From: Streptomyces sp. DvalAA-43
Lineage (GTDB): Bacteria; Actinomycetota; Actinomycetes; Streptomycetales; Streptomycetaceae
Direction of reading: 5' to 3'
Assembly (NCBI RefSeq): GCF_900091725.1
Contig: NZ_FMBW01000073.1
Span: forward strand, 1 to 47,744
DNA length: 47,744 nucleotides
Part shown: in pieces, positions 34,401 to 42,374 of the stretch
Layout: each line of letters opens with the position of its first letter
Position numbering within the stretch: position 1 is the stretch's first letter
Made by a program: the position numbers and the translations under genes
Notes under the pieces: model-generated
Told to the model about the DNA's origin: nothing
Databases searched by the model: none
What the model saw: the letters and a program-made list of their open reading frames with translations, nothing else

Positions 34401-35442
34401 TGACCTCGCCCGGTACGACCTCGACGACGGTCACGCCCTGAAGGCCCTCGGCCGTGGCGAGCGCCGACACCGGTGACACGGACCGGCCGTCGAGCACGAC
34501 GACGACATGCGGCTGGTCCAGCAGCGGCTGGCCATCGGGCTGGAAGCGCGGCCGGCCTTCGAGCCGGCCCGCGAGCAGGTCCTCCAGCTCGCCGACGCTC
34601 GTGGTGATCAGACGGCGGACACCGGCACCGTCGACGGACCCCGGTACCTGGACGTGCGGAAGCCACTTCGCCCATTCCCAGAGCGGGGCCGCGTCCCGGT
34701 CCGTCGCGACGGCGATGACCAGGTCCTCGGGGGAGTGCAGCGAGGCCAGCGCACCGACCATGGCACGGGCCGTGGACCGCACGGACTCCGCCTCACCACT
34801 GACCGTCAGGTGGTAGAAGGCGCGCAGCGAGACGGCCATGGGCAGGCCGTCCAGTGTGCTGTGGGTCGTCAGGAACTGCTGCATCGCCCCCGCGGTCAGC
34901 GGCTCCAGCTCATCGACCGGTGCGGTCTCGGGCGCGACGAGCGGGGTGGCCAGCTCCTGACTGCCCAGCCCGATGCGCACCTGCGCGAAGTCGGCGTCAC
35001 CGACGCGACGTTCCCAGACCCGGCTTCCCTCGGCGACGAGCGCCCACAACTGGTCCGGGGACGGGTGGAGATAGAACTGCGCGTCGCGCTGTTTGCGGGC
35101 CGTCCTCAGCACGGCGCGCCTGGTCTGCGTCAGATACTTCAGATAGTCACGCCGCATATCGGCGAGCTGCCCCTGGGTGCCCCGCCGGAAGCGGACCATC
35201 ATCGCGACGGCCATGGCGACCGTCGACGCGATCATGATGATGCCCATGATCCGCATGATCGGGTTCGGGGTCATGAAGAAGAAGACGACGGAGCCACCCA
35301 TGCCGAGCATCGGCAGCAACTGCATCATGACCCCCTCCTGCTGACCGCGAGGCAGCTCGGGGGGTGGTTGCAACTGCACCTGATCGTTCGGCACTTCGGA
35401 GGGCAGGGCCCGTGGTGGGCGCTTGACGACGATCTGGCTCAC
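31468..35442 (-). CDS. eccC: Type VII secretion motor ATPase EccC (fused)
   Basis: A 1324-residue FtsK/SpoIIIE-type motor. Two membrane helices lie near residues 40-80, followed by three ATPase domains. Their Walker A motifs are GATGSGKS (Lys479), GGPQSGKS (Lys840) and GESESGKS (Lys1128). The first domain has a full Walker B (VLVIDEF). The second (FLVIDGW) lacks the catalytic acidic residue, and the third (VVVDDYD) is atypical, as in characterised EccC proteins where only the first domain is strongly active. It recognises Esx-type substrates through its last domain. The GTG at 35442 is preceded by a GGTGAG-type site. It is divergent from eccD and leads into the helical protein, hydrolase and lipoprotein genes. 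Confidence 0.96.
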   Translation of the reverse strand: MSQIVVKRPPRALPSEVPNDQVQLQPPPELPRGQQEGVMMQLLPMLGMGGSVVFFFMTPNPIMRIMGIIMIASTVAMAVAMMVRFRRGTQGQLADMRRDYLKYLTQTRRAVLRTARKQRDAQFYLHPSPDQLWALVAEGSRVWERRVGDADFAQVRIGLGSQELATPLVAPETAPVDELEPLTAGAMQQFLTTHSTLDGLPMAVSLRAFYHLTVSGEAESVRSTARAMVGALASLHSPEDLVIAVATDRDAAPLWEWAKWLPHVQVPGSVDGAGVRRLITTSVGELEDLLAGRLEGRPRFQPDGQPLLDQPHVVVVLDGRSVSPVSALATAEGLQGVTVVEVVPGEVMGARGGLSVVVHPHALQLESGHGLVYDGLPDLLGPEAAEALARQLAPLHVSSGGDDDEPLLANLEFTDLLNLGDAASIDVSRTWRARSQSERLRVPIGVGEDGAPVMLDLKEAAQEGMGPHGLCVGATGSGKSELLRTLVLGLAVTHTSETLNFVLADFKGGATFAGMAQMPHVAAVITNLADDLTLVDRMGDSISGELNRRQEMLRDAGNYANIHDYEKARAAGAPLQPIPSLVLVIDEFSELLTAKPDFIEMFVQIGRIGRSLGVHLLLASQRLEEGRLRGLETYLSYRIGLRTFSAGESRAALGVPDAYHLPNIPGSGYLKYGTDEMVRFKAAYVSGVYRSGAQPAVSAGPLLVDRRPVLFTAAPVPVRYVEPSTRTGAPVPDPRTAEDDALADTVLDVIVRRLEGRGASAHQVWLPPLDNPPSLDGLLPGLSAVEGRGLTQPGFEGSGRLVVPLGVVDKPYEQRRDTLYRDFSGAAGHMQITGGPQSGKSTLLRTLIAGFALTHTPQEVQFYGLDFGGGGMASVSGLPHVGGIASRLDPERVRRTVAEVYGIMARREEYFRSAGIDSIATFRRLRARGEISAADQPWGDVFLVIDGWGNFRTDYEGLESAAVDIAARGLGYGIHLIVTASRSMEVRANLKDHLMNRLELRLGDVMDSELDRKAAVNVPPGVPGRGLTPEKLHFMAAVPRIDGINSDSDLSEATAAMNQEVARHWTAASAPAVRLLPRELPVHELPAGHAHPERGIAFGIDENNLEPVFLDFERDPFFLVFGESESGKSNLLRLLIKQLTERYDGNTCKFFVIDNRRTLLDVTPATHLAEYVPMSNNMEHHVDALYDLMNRRTPSPDVTARELRERSWWSGPTVYVVVDDYDLVSTSSGNPLSKLTEMLPFSRDVGVRFIITRSTAGVGRALYEPFMQRIMELGAQGLMLSGDPIEGDVLGNVRPRPMPPGRGVFITRRRGNPLVQSGLMEGQG

Positions 35443-35671
35443 AGCTCACCAATTCCCTTGCCGGACAGAACTGTTCGTATCGACGCCCCCGTGGCGACGG
35501 GCTCCATCCGCGGGAGGATCCTACTGGCGGATGGCGGGACACCGAGAGCGGTAGGGTGTCGCGACGCGTGTAAGCATTTGCTAACTACCGCAAGGAAACG
35601 GTCATTCGGGGTACGAGCGCGGACCGCGACCCCGGGGCCCGTTCCGGGCGAACGACGAGGGGGAGCAGCGG
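35443..35671. promoter_or_regulatory. Divergent promoter region between eccC and eccD
   Basis: A TAGGGT element at 35552-35557 could be a -10 for eccD, with no good -35 upstream. GTAAGCATTTGCTAAC at 35570-35585 is a near-palindrome in the same stretch, a candidate binding site. No gene was seen here. Confidence 0.35.
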
Positions 35672-37180
35672 GTGACTACGACCGCCCAAGCGGTGGCCAC
35701 CGGACAAGGCAGGCAGGGACCCGGAGTTCCGGCAGGCAACGGAACCGGCTTCTGCCGGGTCACGGTCGTCGCGCCCGACAGCCGCGTCGATGTGGCGCTG
35801 CCCGAGGACATTCCCGTCGCCGACCTGTACCCGGAGATCCTCCGGCTGTCGGGACAGAACCCCGCCCAGGGCGCTCCGGTCGGCTACCACCTGGTACGTC
35901 GCGACGGCACCGTCCTCGACAGCGGGCGCACCCTGGCCGGCCAGCGCATCCTCGACGGCGAGCTGCTGTCCCTGCGCCCCTTCTCCGAGTCGCTGCCCCC
36001 CGCGGTCTTCGACGACGTCTCCGACGCGGTCGCCACCGCCGTCGCCAAGGACCGCAGCCTCTGGGGCGACAGCCTCATGCGCGGAGCCGGGCTCTTCGCC
36101 GGATCGCTCCTGCTGGTCCTGCTCGGCTTCGTGCTGTGGAACTCGGGGCCCCGGCACGACATGCACGGACTGCCGGGCGTCCTCGCCGCGATCGTCGCCG
36201 TACTCGCCCTGGCGCTCGCCTGTGTGCGTGCGCGGGTGTACGACGACCGGGGCTCGGCCACGGCCCTGGGGATCGGCGCGCTCGCGAACGCCGCGGTCTC
36301 CGGTGCGGGGCTGCTGTCGCTCGGCGAGGGGCAGGGCATCGGCAGACTCCAGTTCCTGCTCGCCTGCGCCGCGGTGCTGGTGGCGGCGGTGGTCCTCATG
36401 ATCGCCGCCCCGGGCGGGGACGGTGTGTTCGTCGCGTTCGTGTTCGCCGCCGCCATCGGCCTGCTGGTGACCTTCGTCGCGATCATGACCGGCATGGCGC
36501 CCGTCGAGACCGCCGCGGTCTGCGCCCCGCTCTCCGTCGGGGTCCTCGCCTTCCTGCCCGGCCTCTCCGCCCGTTTCGCCCGCCTTCCCATCGGCTTCGA
36601 GCCGCCCCGTACCACCGCCGGTGACTACGGGACGTCCGAACCGGCGCCGCAGGGCCCGGTCGACGCCGACCGCATCGCCGCCCAGGCACGGCGCGGCCAT
36701 GAACTGCTCCTCGGCCTGGTCGGAGGCTGCGCGCTGGTGACCGTGGGCGCCGCCGCCGTCCTGGGCTTCTCGGACAGCATCTGGGCCCAGCTGCTGGCGC
36801 TCGCCACCGGAGTCGCCATGGTGATGCGGTCCCACCTGTTCCGCTACACCGCCCAGGTCGGCTGTGTGCTGGCGGCGGGTCTCGGCGCGCTCGTGCTCCT
36901 GGGCCTCGGCCTGTCCCTCAACCCTCCGGTCGCCATGGTGCGCGAGGCCCTCGCGGGGGACAGCACCGCGCTCGACCTCCGTACGATCTGGCTCGCCGCG
37001 GCCGTCGCGGCCGCCGCCGCCCTGGTCACCGCCATCGGGCTGATCGTTCCGCGCAAGGGGGTCACCCCGTTCTGGGGGCGCTTCCTGGAGATCGCCGAAG
37101 CGTGTGTGCTCCTGACGCTGATCCCGCTCTGCCTCGCCGTTTTCGATCTCTACCACTCGATCCGCGCTCTCACCAGCTGA
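35672..37180 (+). CDS. eccD: Type VII secretion channel protein EccD
   Basis: A 502-residue integral membrane protein. A ubiquitin-like domain (about 27-105: CRVTVVAPDSRVDVALPEDI, GYHLVRRDGTVLD, ILDGELLSLRP) precedes about eleven hydrophobic segments that fill the rest. EccD is the most hydrophobic ESX subunit and lines the membrane vestibule, two copies per protomer. The GTG at 35672 follows GGGAG. It is divergent from eccC and is the last gene of the ESX locus; rpsO follows in the same direction. Confidence 0.93.
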   Translation: MTTTAQAVATGQGRQGPGVPAGNGTGFCRVTVVAPDSRVDVALPEDIPVADLYPEILRLSGQNPAQGAPVGYHLVRRDGTVLDSGRTLAGQRILDGELLSLRPFSESLPPAVFDDVSDAVATAVAKDRSLWGDSLMRGAGLFAGSLLLVLLGFVLWNSGPRHDMHGLPGVLAAIVAVLALALACVRARVYDDRGSATALGIGALANAAVSGAGLLSLGEGQGIGRLQFLLACAAVLVAAVVLMIAAPGGDGVFVAFVFAAAIGLLVTFVAIMTGMAPVETAAVCAPLSVGVLAFLPGLSARFARLPIGFEPPRTTAGDYGTSEPAPQGPVDADRIAAQARRGHELLLGLVGGCALVTVGAAAVLGFSDSIWAQLLALATGVAMVMRSHLFRYTAQVGCVLAAGLGALVLLGLGLSLNPPVAMVREALAGDSTALDLRTIWLAAAVAAAAALVTAIGLIVPRKGVTPFWGRFLEIAEACVLLTLIPLCLAVFDLYHSIRALTS

Positions 37181-37220
37181 CCCCGGGGCCACCCGTTCCT
37201 TCCGGGCTCAGCCGGGCTGG

Positions 37221-37226
37221 TACGCT
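37221..37226 (+). promoter_or_regulatory. Candidate rpsO -10 element
   Basis: TACGCT fits the actinobacterial TANNNT pattern. The -35 is not convincing (TTCCTT at 37196-37201 gives a 19-base spacer). It would leave an rpsO leader of about 135 bases, long enough for an S15-binding RNA structure. Confidence 0.35.
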
Positions 37227-37367
37227 GTGTGACGGCCGTTTGTGTACGCCCTTCCGGATCGTTCTGGAAGCTGCGCTCATCGGACCTTCGCCTCCGAGTC
37301 ATGGAAGCCCCCCTGCGATCAAGACCAGGGGCACTCGTGGGCGCATCGAACATCAAGAGGAGTACGC

Positions 37368-37658
37368 GTGCCGCTCGACGCCGCTACGAAGAAGCAGATC
37401 ATGTCCGAGTTCGCCCAGAAGGAGGGTGACACCGGATCCCCCGAGGTCCAGGTCGCCATGCTCTCCCGCCGGATCTCGGACCTGACGGAGCACCTGAAGG
37501 TCCACAAGCACGACCACCACTCCCGTCGTGGTCTGCTGATCCTGGTCGGCCAGCGTCGCCGCCTCCTTCAGTACCTGGCCAAGAAGGACATCCAGCGCTT
37601 CCGTGCCCTGGTCGACCGCCTCGGCATCCGCCGCGGTGCGGCCGGCGGCGCCAAGTAG
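37368..37658 (+). CDS. rpsO: 30S ribosomal protein S15
   Basis: A 96-residue protein with the full S15 pattern: KEGDTGSPEVQVAMLSRRI, LTEHLKVHKHDHHSRRGLL, VGQRRRLLQYLAKKD and YRALV-like FRALVDRLGIR. S15 binds helices 20-22 of 16S rRNA as a primary assembly protein. The GTG at 37368 has AGAGGAG 5-11 bases upstream, and an extended frame from 37242 has no S15 resemblance. It precedes pnp in the rpsO-pnp arrangement conserved in streptomycetes. Confidence 0.97.
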   Translation: MPLDAATKKQIMSEFAQKEGDTGSPEVQVAMLSRRISDLTEHLKVHKHDHHSRRGLLILVGQRRRLLQYLAKKDIQRFRALVDRLGIRRGAAGGAK

Positions 37659-37994
37659 TTCGCCGTGAAAGGGAGCGGTTCCCACCACTGAGGGGGGCCG
37701 CTCCCTTTGCTGTACGTACGATGGTGCGTACGCGCGCATGTACGGGACGTGACGGGCCCGCCCGCACGGCCGGAATGCCGAGCACAACCGAATCTCAGTA
37801 ACCTGGTCGGAGAACGACCTACAGACGAGCGAGAAGCAGACCTCCCCGCCGCCGGTCCTCGGTAGTGGCCCCCGGACTCATCGACCCGGGTGCTTCGATC
37901 GAAGACCGGCCCGCCGACGGAGGGCTTCTCCGCTACCGTCCCCCGCCACACGGGCGTGGGGGCGCGAAGACGCTATGTATCGGAGAAAACGCTA
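37659..37994. other. rpsO-pnp intergenic region
   Basis: No coding sequence was seen in these 336 bases. It holds the rpsO hairpin (37668-37708), a cluster of CGTACG palindromes at about 37714-37750, and a CCCCCGCC/GGGCGTGGGGG hairpin (37940-37962) some 30 bases before the pnp start. In streptomycetes this region carries separate pnp promoters and an RNase III-sensitive structure; I did not find a clear -10/-35 pair by eye. Confidence 0.5.
37668..37708 (+). terminator. Hairpin after rpsO
   Basis: An 11-bp perfect outer stem (AAAGGGAGCGG / CCGCTCCCTTT, outer arms 37668-37678 and 37698-37708), with a possible inner CCC/GGG pairing, starts 9 bases after the stop. It acts as terminator or as the processing site between rpsO and pnp. 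Confidence 0.75.
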
Positions 37995-40208
37995 GTGGAG
38001 AACGAGACCCACTACGCCGAGGCCGTTATCGACAACGGAACCTTCGGCACCCGCACCATCCGCTTCGAGACGGGCCGCCTGGCCAAGCAGGCCGCCGGCT
38101 CCGCCGTCGCGTACCTGGACGACGACACCATGGTGCTGTCGGCCACCACCGCTTCCAAGAAGCCCAAGGACCAGCTCGACTTCTTCCCCCTCACGGTGGA
38201 CGTCGAGGAGCGGCAGTACGCCGCCGGCAAGATCCCCGGCTCCTTCTTCCGTCGTGAGGGCCGGCCCTCCGAGGACGCGATCCTCACCTGCCGCCTGATC
38301 GACCGCCCGCTGCGCCCCTCCTTCAAGAAGGGCCTGCGCAACGAGATCCAGATCGTCGAGACGATCATGGCGCTCAACCCCGACCACCTGTACGACGTGG
38401 TCGCGATCAACGCCGCCTCCTGCTCCACGCAGCTGGCCGGCCTGCCCTTCTCCGGCCCGGTCGGCGGCACCCGTGTCGCCCTGATCAAGGGCCAGTGGGT
38501 CGCCTTCCCGACGCACACCGAGCTCGAGGACGCCGTCTTCGACATGGTCGTCGCCGGTCGCGTCCTGGAGGACGGCGACGTCGCGATCATGATGGTCGAG
38601 GCCGAGGCCACCGAGAAGACCATCCAGCTCGTCAAGGACGGCGCCGAGGCCCCGACCGAGGAGGTCGTCGCCGCCGGTCTGGAAGCCGCGAAGCCCTTCA
38701 TCAAGGTCCTCTGCAAGGCCCAGTCGGACCTCGCCGCCAAGGCCGCCAAGCCCACCGGCGACTTCCCGGTCTTCCTGGACTACCAGGACGACGTCTTCGA
38801 GGCGCTCGCCGCCGCCGTGACGTCCGAGCTGGCCCAGGCGCTCACCATCGCCGGCAAGCAGGACCGCGAGGCCGAGCTGGACCGCGTCAAGGAGATCGCC
38901 GCCGAGAAGCTCCTCCCGGCCTTCGAGGGCCGCGAGAAGGAGATCTCCGCCGCGTACCGCGCGCTGACCAAGAAGCTGGTCCGCGAGCGCGTCATCAAGG
39001 ACAAGGTCCGCATCGACGGCCGCGGCGTCACGGACATCCGTACGCTCGCCGCCGAGGTCGAGGCCATCCCGCGGGTGCACGGCTCCGCGCTGTTCGAGCG
39101 TGGCGAGACCCAGATCCTGGGCGTCACCACCCTCAACATGCTCCGCATGGAGCAGCAGCTGGACACCCTCTCCCCGGTGACCCGCAAGCGCTACATGCAC
39201 AACTACAACTTCCCGCCGTACTCCGTCGGTGAGACCGGCCGCGTGGGCTCGCCCAAGCGCCGCGAGATCGGCCACGGCGCGCTCGCCGAGCGCGCCATCG
39301 TGCCGGTGCTGCCGACGCGCGAGGAGTTCCCCTACGCGATCCGCCAGGTCTCCGAGGCGCTGGGCTCCAACGGCTCGACGTCCATGGGCTCGGTCTGCGC
39401 CTCCACCATGTCGCTGCTGAACGCCGGTGTGCCGCTCAAGGCCGCCGTCGCCGGTATCGCCATGGGCCTGATCTCCCAGGAGATCGACGGCAAGACCCAC
39501 TACGTCGCCCTCACCGACATCCTCGGTGCGGAGGACGCCTTCGGCGACATGGACTTCAAGGTCGCCGGTACGAAGCAGTTCGTGACCGCGCTCCAGCTCG
39601 ACACCAAGCTCGACGGCATCCCCGCCTCGGTCCTGGCCGCCGCGCTGAAGCAGGCCCGCGACGCCCGCCTCCACATCCTCGACGTGATGAACGAGGCCAT
39701 CGACGTTCCGGACGAGATGTCCCCGAACGCCCCGCGGATCATCACCGTCAAGATCCCGGTGGACAAGATCGGTGAGGTCATCGGCCCCAAGGGCAAGATG
39801 ATCAACCAGATCCAGGAGGACACCGGCGCCGACATCACGATCGAGGACGACGGCACCATCTACATCGGTGCCGCCGACGGGCCGGCCGCCGAGGCCGCCC
39901 GCGCCACGATCAACTCGATCGCCAACCCGACCATGCCGGAGGTCGGCGAGCGCTACCTGGGTACGGTCGTCAAGACCACCACCTTCGGTGCCTTCGTCTC
40001 CCTCATGCCCGGCAAGGACGGCCTGCTGCACATCTCGCAGATCCGCAAGCTCGCCGGTGGCAAGCGCGTGGAGAACGTCGAGGACGTGCTCGGTGTCGGC
40101 GCCAAGGTCCAGGTCGAGATCGCCGAGATCGACTCCCGCGGCAAGCTCTCCCTGATCCCGGTCGTCGAGGGCGAAGAGGACGAGAAGAAGGACGACGCCG
40201 CCAAGTGA
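37995..40208 (+). CDS. pnp: Polyribonucleotide nucleotidyltransferase (PNPase)
   Basis: A 737-residue enzyme for phosphorolytic 3'-5' RNA decay; in streptomycetes it also adds 3' tails. The first RNase PH core includes GRPSEDAILTCRLIDRPLRP. The second core has RVHGSALFERGETQ and GSNGSTSMGSVCASTMSLLNAG. A KH domain follows (KIGEVIGPKGKMINQIQ), then an S1 domain (GERYLGTVVKTTTFGAFVSLMPGKDGLLH) and an acidic tail. I chose the GTG at 37995, with GGAG 9 bases upstream and the expected family length. A longer frame from 37890 covers the structured leader and has no homology pattern. The stop overlaps the next gene start (GTGA). Confidence 0.97.
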   Translation: MENETHYAEAVIDNGTFGTRTIRFETGRLAKQAAGSAVAYLDDDTMVLSATTASKKPKDQLDFFPLTVDVEERQYAAGKIPGSFFRREGRPSEDAILTCRLIDRPLRPSFKKGLRNEIQIVETIMALNPDHLYDVVAINAASCSTQLAGLPFSGPVGGTRVALIKGQWVAFPTHTELEDAVFDMVVAGRVLEDGDVAIMMVEAEATEKTIQLVKDGAEAPTEEVVAAGLEAAKPFIKVLCKAQSDLAAKAAKPTGDFPVFLDYQDDVFEALAAAVTSELAQALTIAGKQDREAELDRVKEIAAEKLLPAFEGREKEISAAYRALTKKLVRERVIKDKVRIDGRGVTDIRTLAAEVEAIPRVHGSALFERGETQILGVTTLNMLRMEQQLDTLSPVTRKRYMHNYNFPPYSVGETGRVGSPKRREIGHGALAERAIVPVLPTREEFPYAIRQVSEALGSNGSTSMGSVCASTMSLLNAGVPLKAAVAGIAMGLISQEIDGKTHYVALTDILGAEDAFGDMDFKVAGTKQFVTALQLDTKLDGIPASVLAAALKQARDARLHILDVMNEAIDVPDEMSPNAPRIITVKIPVDKIGEVIGPKGKMINQIQEDTGADITIEDDGTIYIGAADGPAAEAARATINSIANPTMPEVGERYLGTVVKTTTFGAFVSLMPGKDGLLHISQIRKLAGGKRVENVEDVLGVGAKVQVEIAEIDSRGKLSLIPVVEGEEDEKKDDAAK

Positions 40209-41584
40209 CGTCCCGTAGTTCCGTGACGACGGCCCGCGCCTCCTCCGAGGTGCGGGCCGTCGCCCGTACCCAAACGCTTCTCAAGGGCACCAACGGCATC
40301 GGGACGGTCCGCCGCACCGTCCTGCCCGGCGGCCTCCGGGTCGTCACCGAGACCCTGCCCTCCGTCCGCTCCGCCACCTTCGGCATCTGGGCCAACGTCG
40401 GATCACGCGACGAGACCCCCACGCTGAACGGCGCGACGCACTACCTCGAACACCTCCTCTTCAAGGGCACCGCCAAGCGCAGTGCCCTCGACATCTCCGC
40501 CGCGCTCGACGCGGTCGGCGGCGAGATGAACGCCTTCACGGCGAAGGAGTACACCTGCTACTACGCGCGGGTCCTCGACACCGACCTGCCGCTGGCCATC
40601 GACGTCGTCTGCGACATGCTGACCGGCTCGCTGATCACCGCCGAGGACGTCGACGCCGAGCGCGGTGTCATCCTCGAAGAGATCGCGATGACCGAGGACG
40701 ACCCGGGCGACTGCGTGCACGACCTGTTCGCCCACACCATGCTCGGTGACACCCCCCTCGGCCGCCCGGTCCTCGGCACCGTCGACACCATCAACGCGCT
40801 CGACCGAGGCAGGATCGCCCGCTTCTACAAGAAGCACTACGACCCCACGCACCTGGTCGTCGCCGCCGCGGGCAACATCGACCACGCCACGGTCGTACGC
40901 CAGGTCCGCAAGGCGTTCGAGCGGGCGGGCGCCCTGTCCCGCACCGACGCCGTCCCGGTCGCCCCGCGCCAGGGCACCCGCACCCTGCGCACCGCGGGCC
41001 GGGTGGAACTGCTCAACCGCAAGACCGAGCAGGCCCATGTCGTCCTCGGCGTCCCCGGCCTGGCCCGCACCGACGAGCGCCGCTGGGCACTGGGAGTCCT
41101 CAGCACCGCCCTCGGCGGCGGCATGAGCTCACGCCTCTTCCAGGAGGTACGGGAGAAGCGCGGCCTCGCCTACAGCGTGTACTCGTACACCTCGGGCTTC
41201 GCCGACTGCGGACTCTTCGGGGTGTACGCGGGCTGCCGGCCCAGCCAGGTCCACGACGTCCTCAAGATCTGCCGGGACGAACTCGACCGGGTGGCGTCCG
41301 AGGGGCTGAGCGACGAGGAGATCGGCCGCGCCATCGGGCAGCTCTCCGGCTCCACGGTCCTCGGGCTGGAGGACACCGGCGCGCTGATGAACCGCATCGG
41401 CAAGAGCGAGCTGTGCTGGGGCGACCAGATGTCGGTCGACGACATGCTGGCCCGGATGGCGCAGGTCACCCCCGATGATGTCCGCGAGGTCGCGGGCGAG
41501 GTCCTCGGACACCGCCCCTCCCTCTCCGTCATCGGCCCGCTCAAGGACAAGCAGGCCGACCGCCTCGAAGAAGCGGTCTCCTAA
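40205..41584 (+). CDS. M16-family zinc metallopeptidase (processing-peptidase-like)
   Basis: A 459-residue M16B peptidase. The inverted zinc motif HYLEH is at residues 79-83, with the downstream glutamate in ERGVILEEIAM. The second, inactive half contains GGGMSSRLFQEVREKRGLAYSVYS, the M16 R/Y motif. These enzymes clip small or misfolded peptides in clam-shell dimers; no specific substrate is known here. The GTG at 40205 overlaps the pnp stop, so it is translationally coupled to PNPase, an arrangement seen across actinobacteria. dapB follows after 25 bases. Confidence 0.95.
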   Translation: MTSRSSVTTARASSEVRAVARTQTLLKGTNGIGTVRRTVLPGGLRVVTETLPSVRSATFGIWANVGSRDETPTLNGATHYLEHLLFKGTAKRSALDISAALDAVGGEMNAFTAKEYTCYYARVLDTDLPLAIDVVCDMLTGSLITAEDVDAERGVILEEIAMTEDDPGDCVHDLFAHTMLGDTPLGRPVLGTVDTINALDRGRIARFYKKHYDPTHLVVAAAGNIDHATVVRQVRKAFERAGALSRTDAVPVAPRQGTRTLRTAGRVELLNRKTEQAHVVLGVPGLARTDERRWALGVLSTALGGGMSSRLFQEVREKRGLAYSVYSYTSGFADCGLFGVYAGCRPSQVHDVLKICRDELDRVASEGLSDEEIGRAIGQLSGSTVLGLEDTGALMNRIGKSELCWGDQMSVDDMLARMAQVTPDDVREVAGEVLGHRPSLSVIGPLKDKQADRLEEAVS

Positions 41585-41609
41585 CTCCACCGTTTAAGGA
41601 AGCAGAGCA

Positions 41610-42362
41610 ATGAGCAAGCTGCGCGTGGCCGTTCTCGGCGCCAAGGGCCGTATCGGCTCCGAGGCGGTACGGGCCGTCGAGGCCGCCGACGACATGGAGC
41701 TGGTGGCCGCGCTGGGCCGCGGCGACGGGCTGGAGACCCTCACGGAATCCGGCGCCCAGGTCGTCGTCGAGCTCACCACCCCCGCGTCCGTGATGGACAA
41801 CCTCGACTTCTGCGTCCGGCACGGCATCCACGCCGTGGTCGGTACGACGGGCTGGTCCGAGGAACGGCTCGCGCAGCTGAACACCTGGCTCTCCGGCTCC
41901 CCGGAGACCGGTGTGCTCATCGCGCCGAACTTCTCCATCGGTGCCGTCCTCACCATGAAGTTCGCGGAGCAGGCCGCCCGCTACTTCGAGTCCGTCGAGG
42001 TCGTCGAACTGCACCACCCCAACAAGGTCGACGCCCCCTCGGGCACCGCCACCCGCACCGCCCAGCTGATCGCCGAGGCACGGCGGAAGGCCGGCTGCGC
42101 CCCGCAGCCGGACGCCACCACCACGGCCCTGGACGGTGCCCGCGGCGCGGACGTCGACGGAGTCCCGGTCCACGCGATCCGGCTCCGCGGCCTCCTCGCC
42201 CACCAGGAAGTGCTGCTCGGCGCCGAGGGCGAGACGCTCACCATCCGCCACGACTCCCTGCACCACAGCAGCTTCATGCCGGGCATCCTGCTCGGCGCAC
42301 GCCGTGTGGTGACCACTCCCGGCCTCACGTTCGGCCTGGAACACTTCCTCGACCTGAACTGA
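41610..42362 (+). CDS. dapB: 4-hydroxy-tetrahydrodipicolinate reductase DapB
   Basis: A 250-residue NAD(P)H-dependent reductase of the diaminopimelate/lysine pathway. The Rossmann motif VAVLGAKGRIGSEAV is at the N-terminus. The DapB signature ELHHPNKVDAPSGTA holds the catalytic His and Lys. AAGGA lies about 10 bases before the ATG at 41610. dapA lies 2.5 kb downstream with thyX between, so the pathway genes are close but not one operon. Confidence 0.97.
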   Translation: MSKLRVAVLGAKGRIGSEAVRAVEAADDMELVAALGRGDGLETLTESGAQVVVELTTPASVMDNLDFCVRHGIHAVVGTTGWSEERLAQLNTWLSGSPETGVLIAPNFSIGAVLTMKFAEQAARYFESVEVVELHHPNKVDAPSGTATRTAQLIAEARRKAGCAPQPDATTTALDGARGADVDGVPVHAIRLRGLLAHQEVLLGAEGETLTIRHDSLHHSSFMPGILLGARRVVTTPGLTFGLEHFLDLN

Positions 42363-42374
42363 CTGAGCCCTGCC

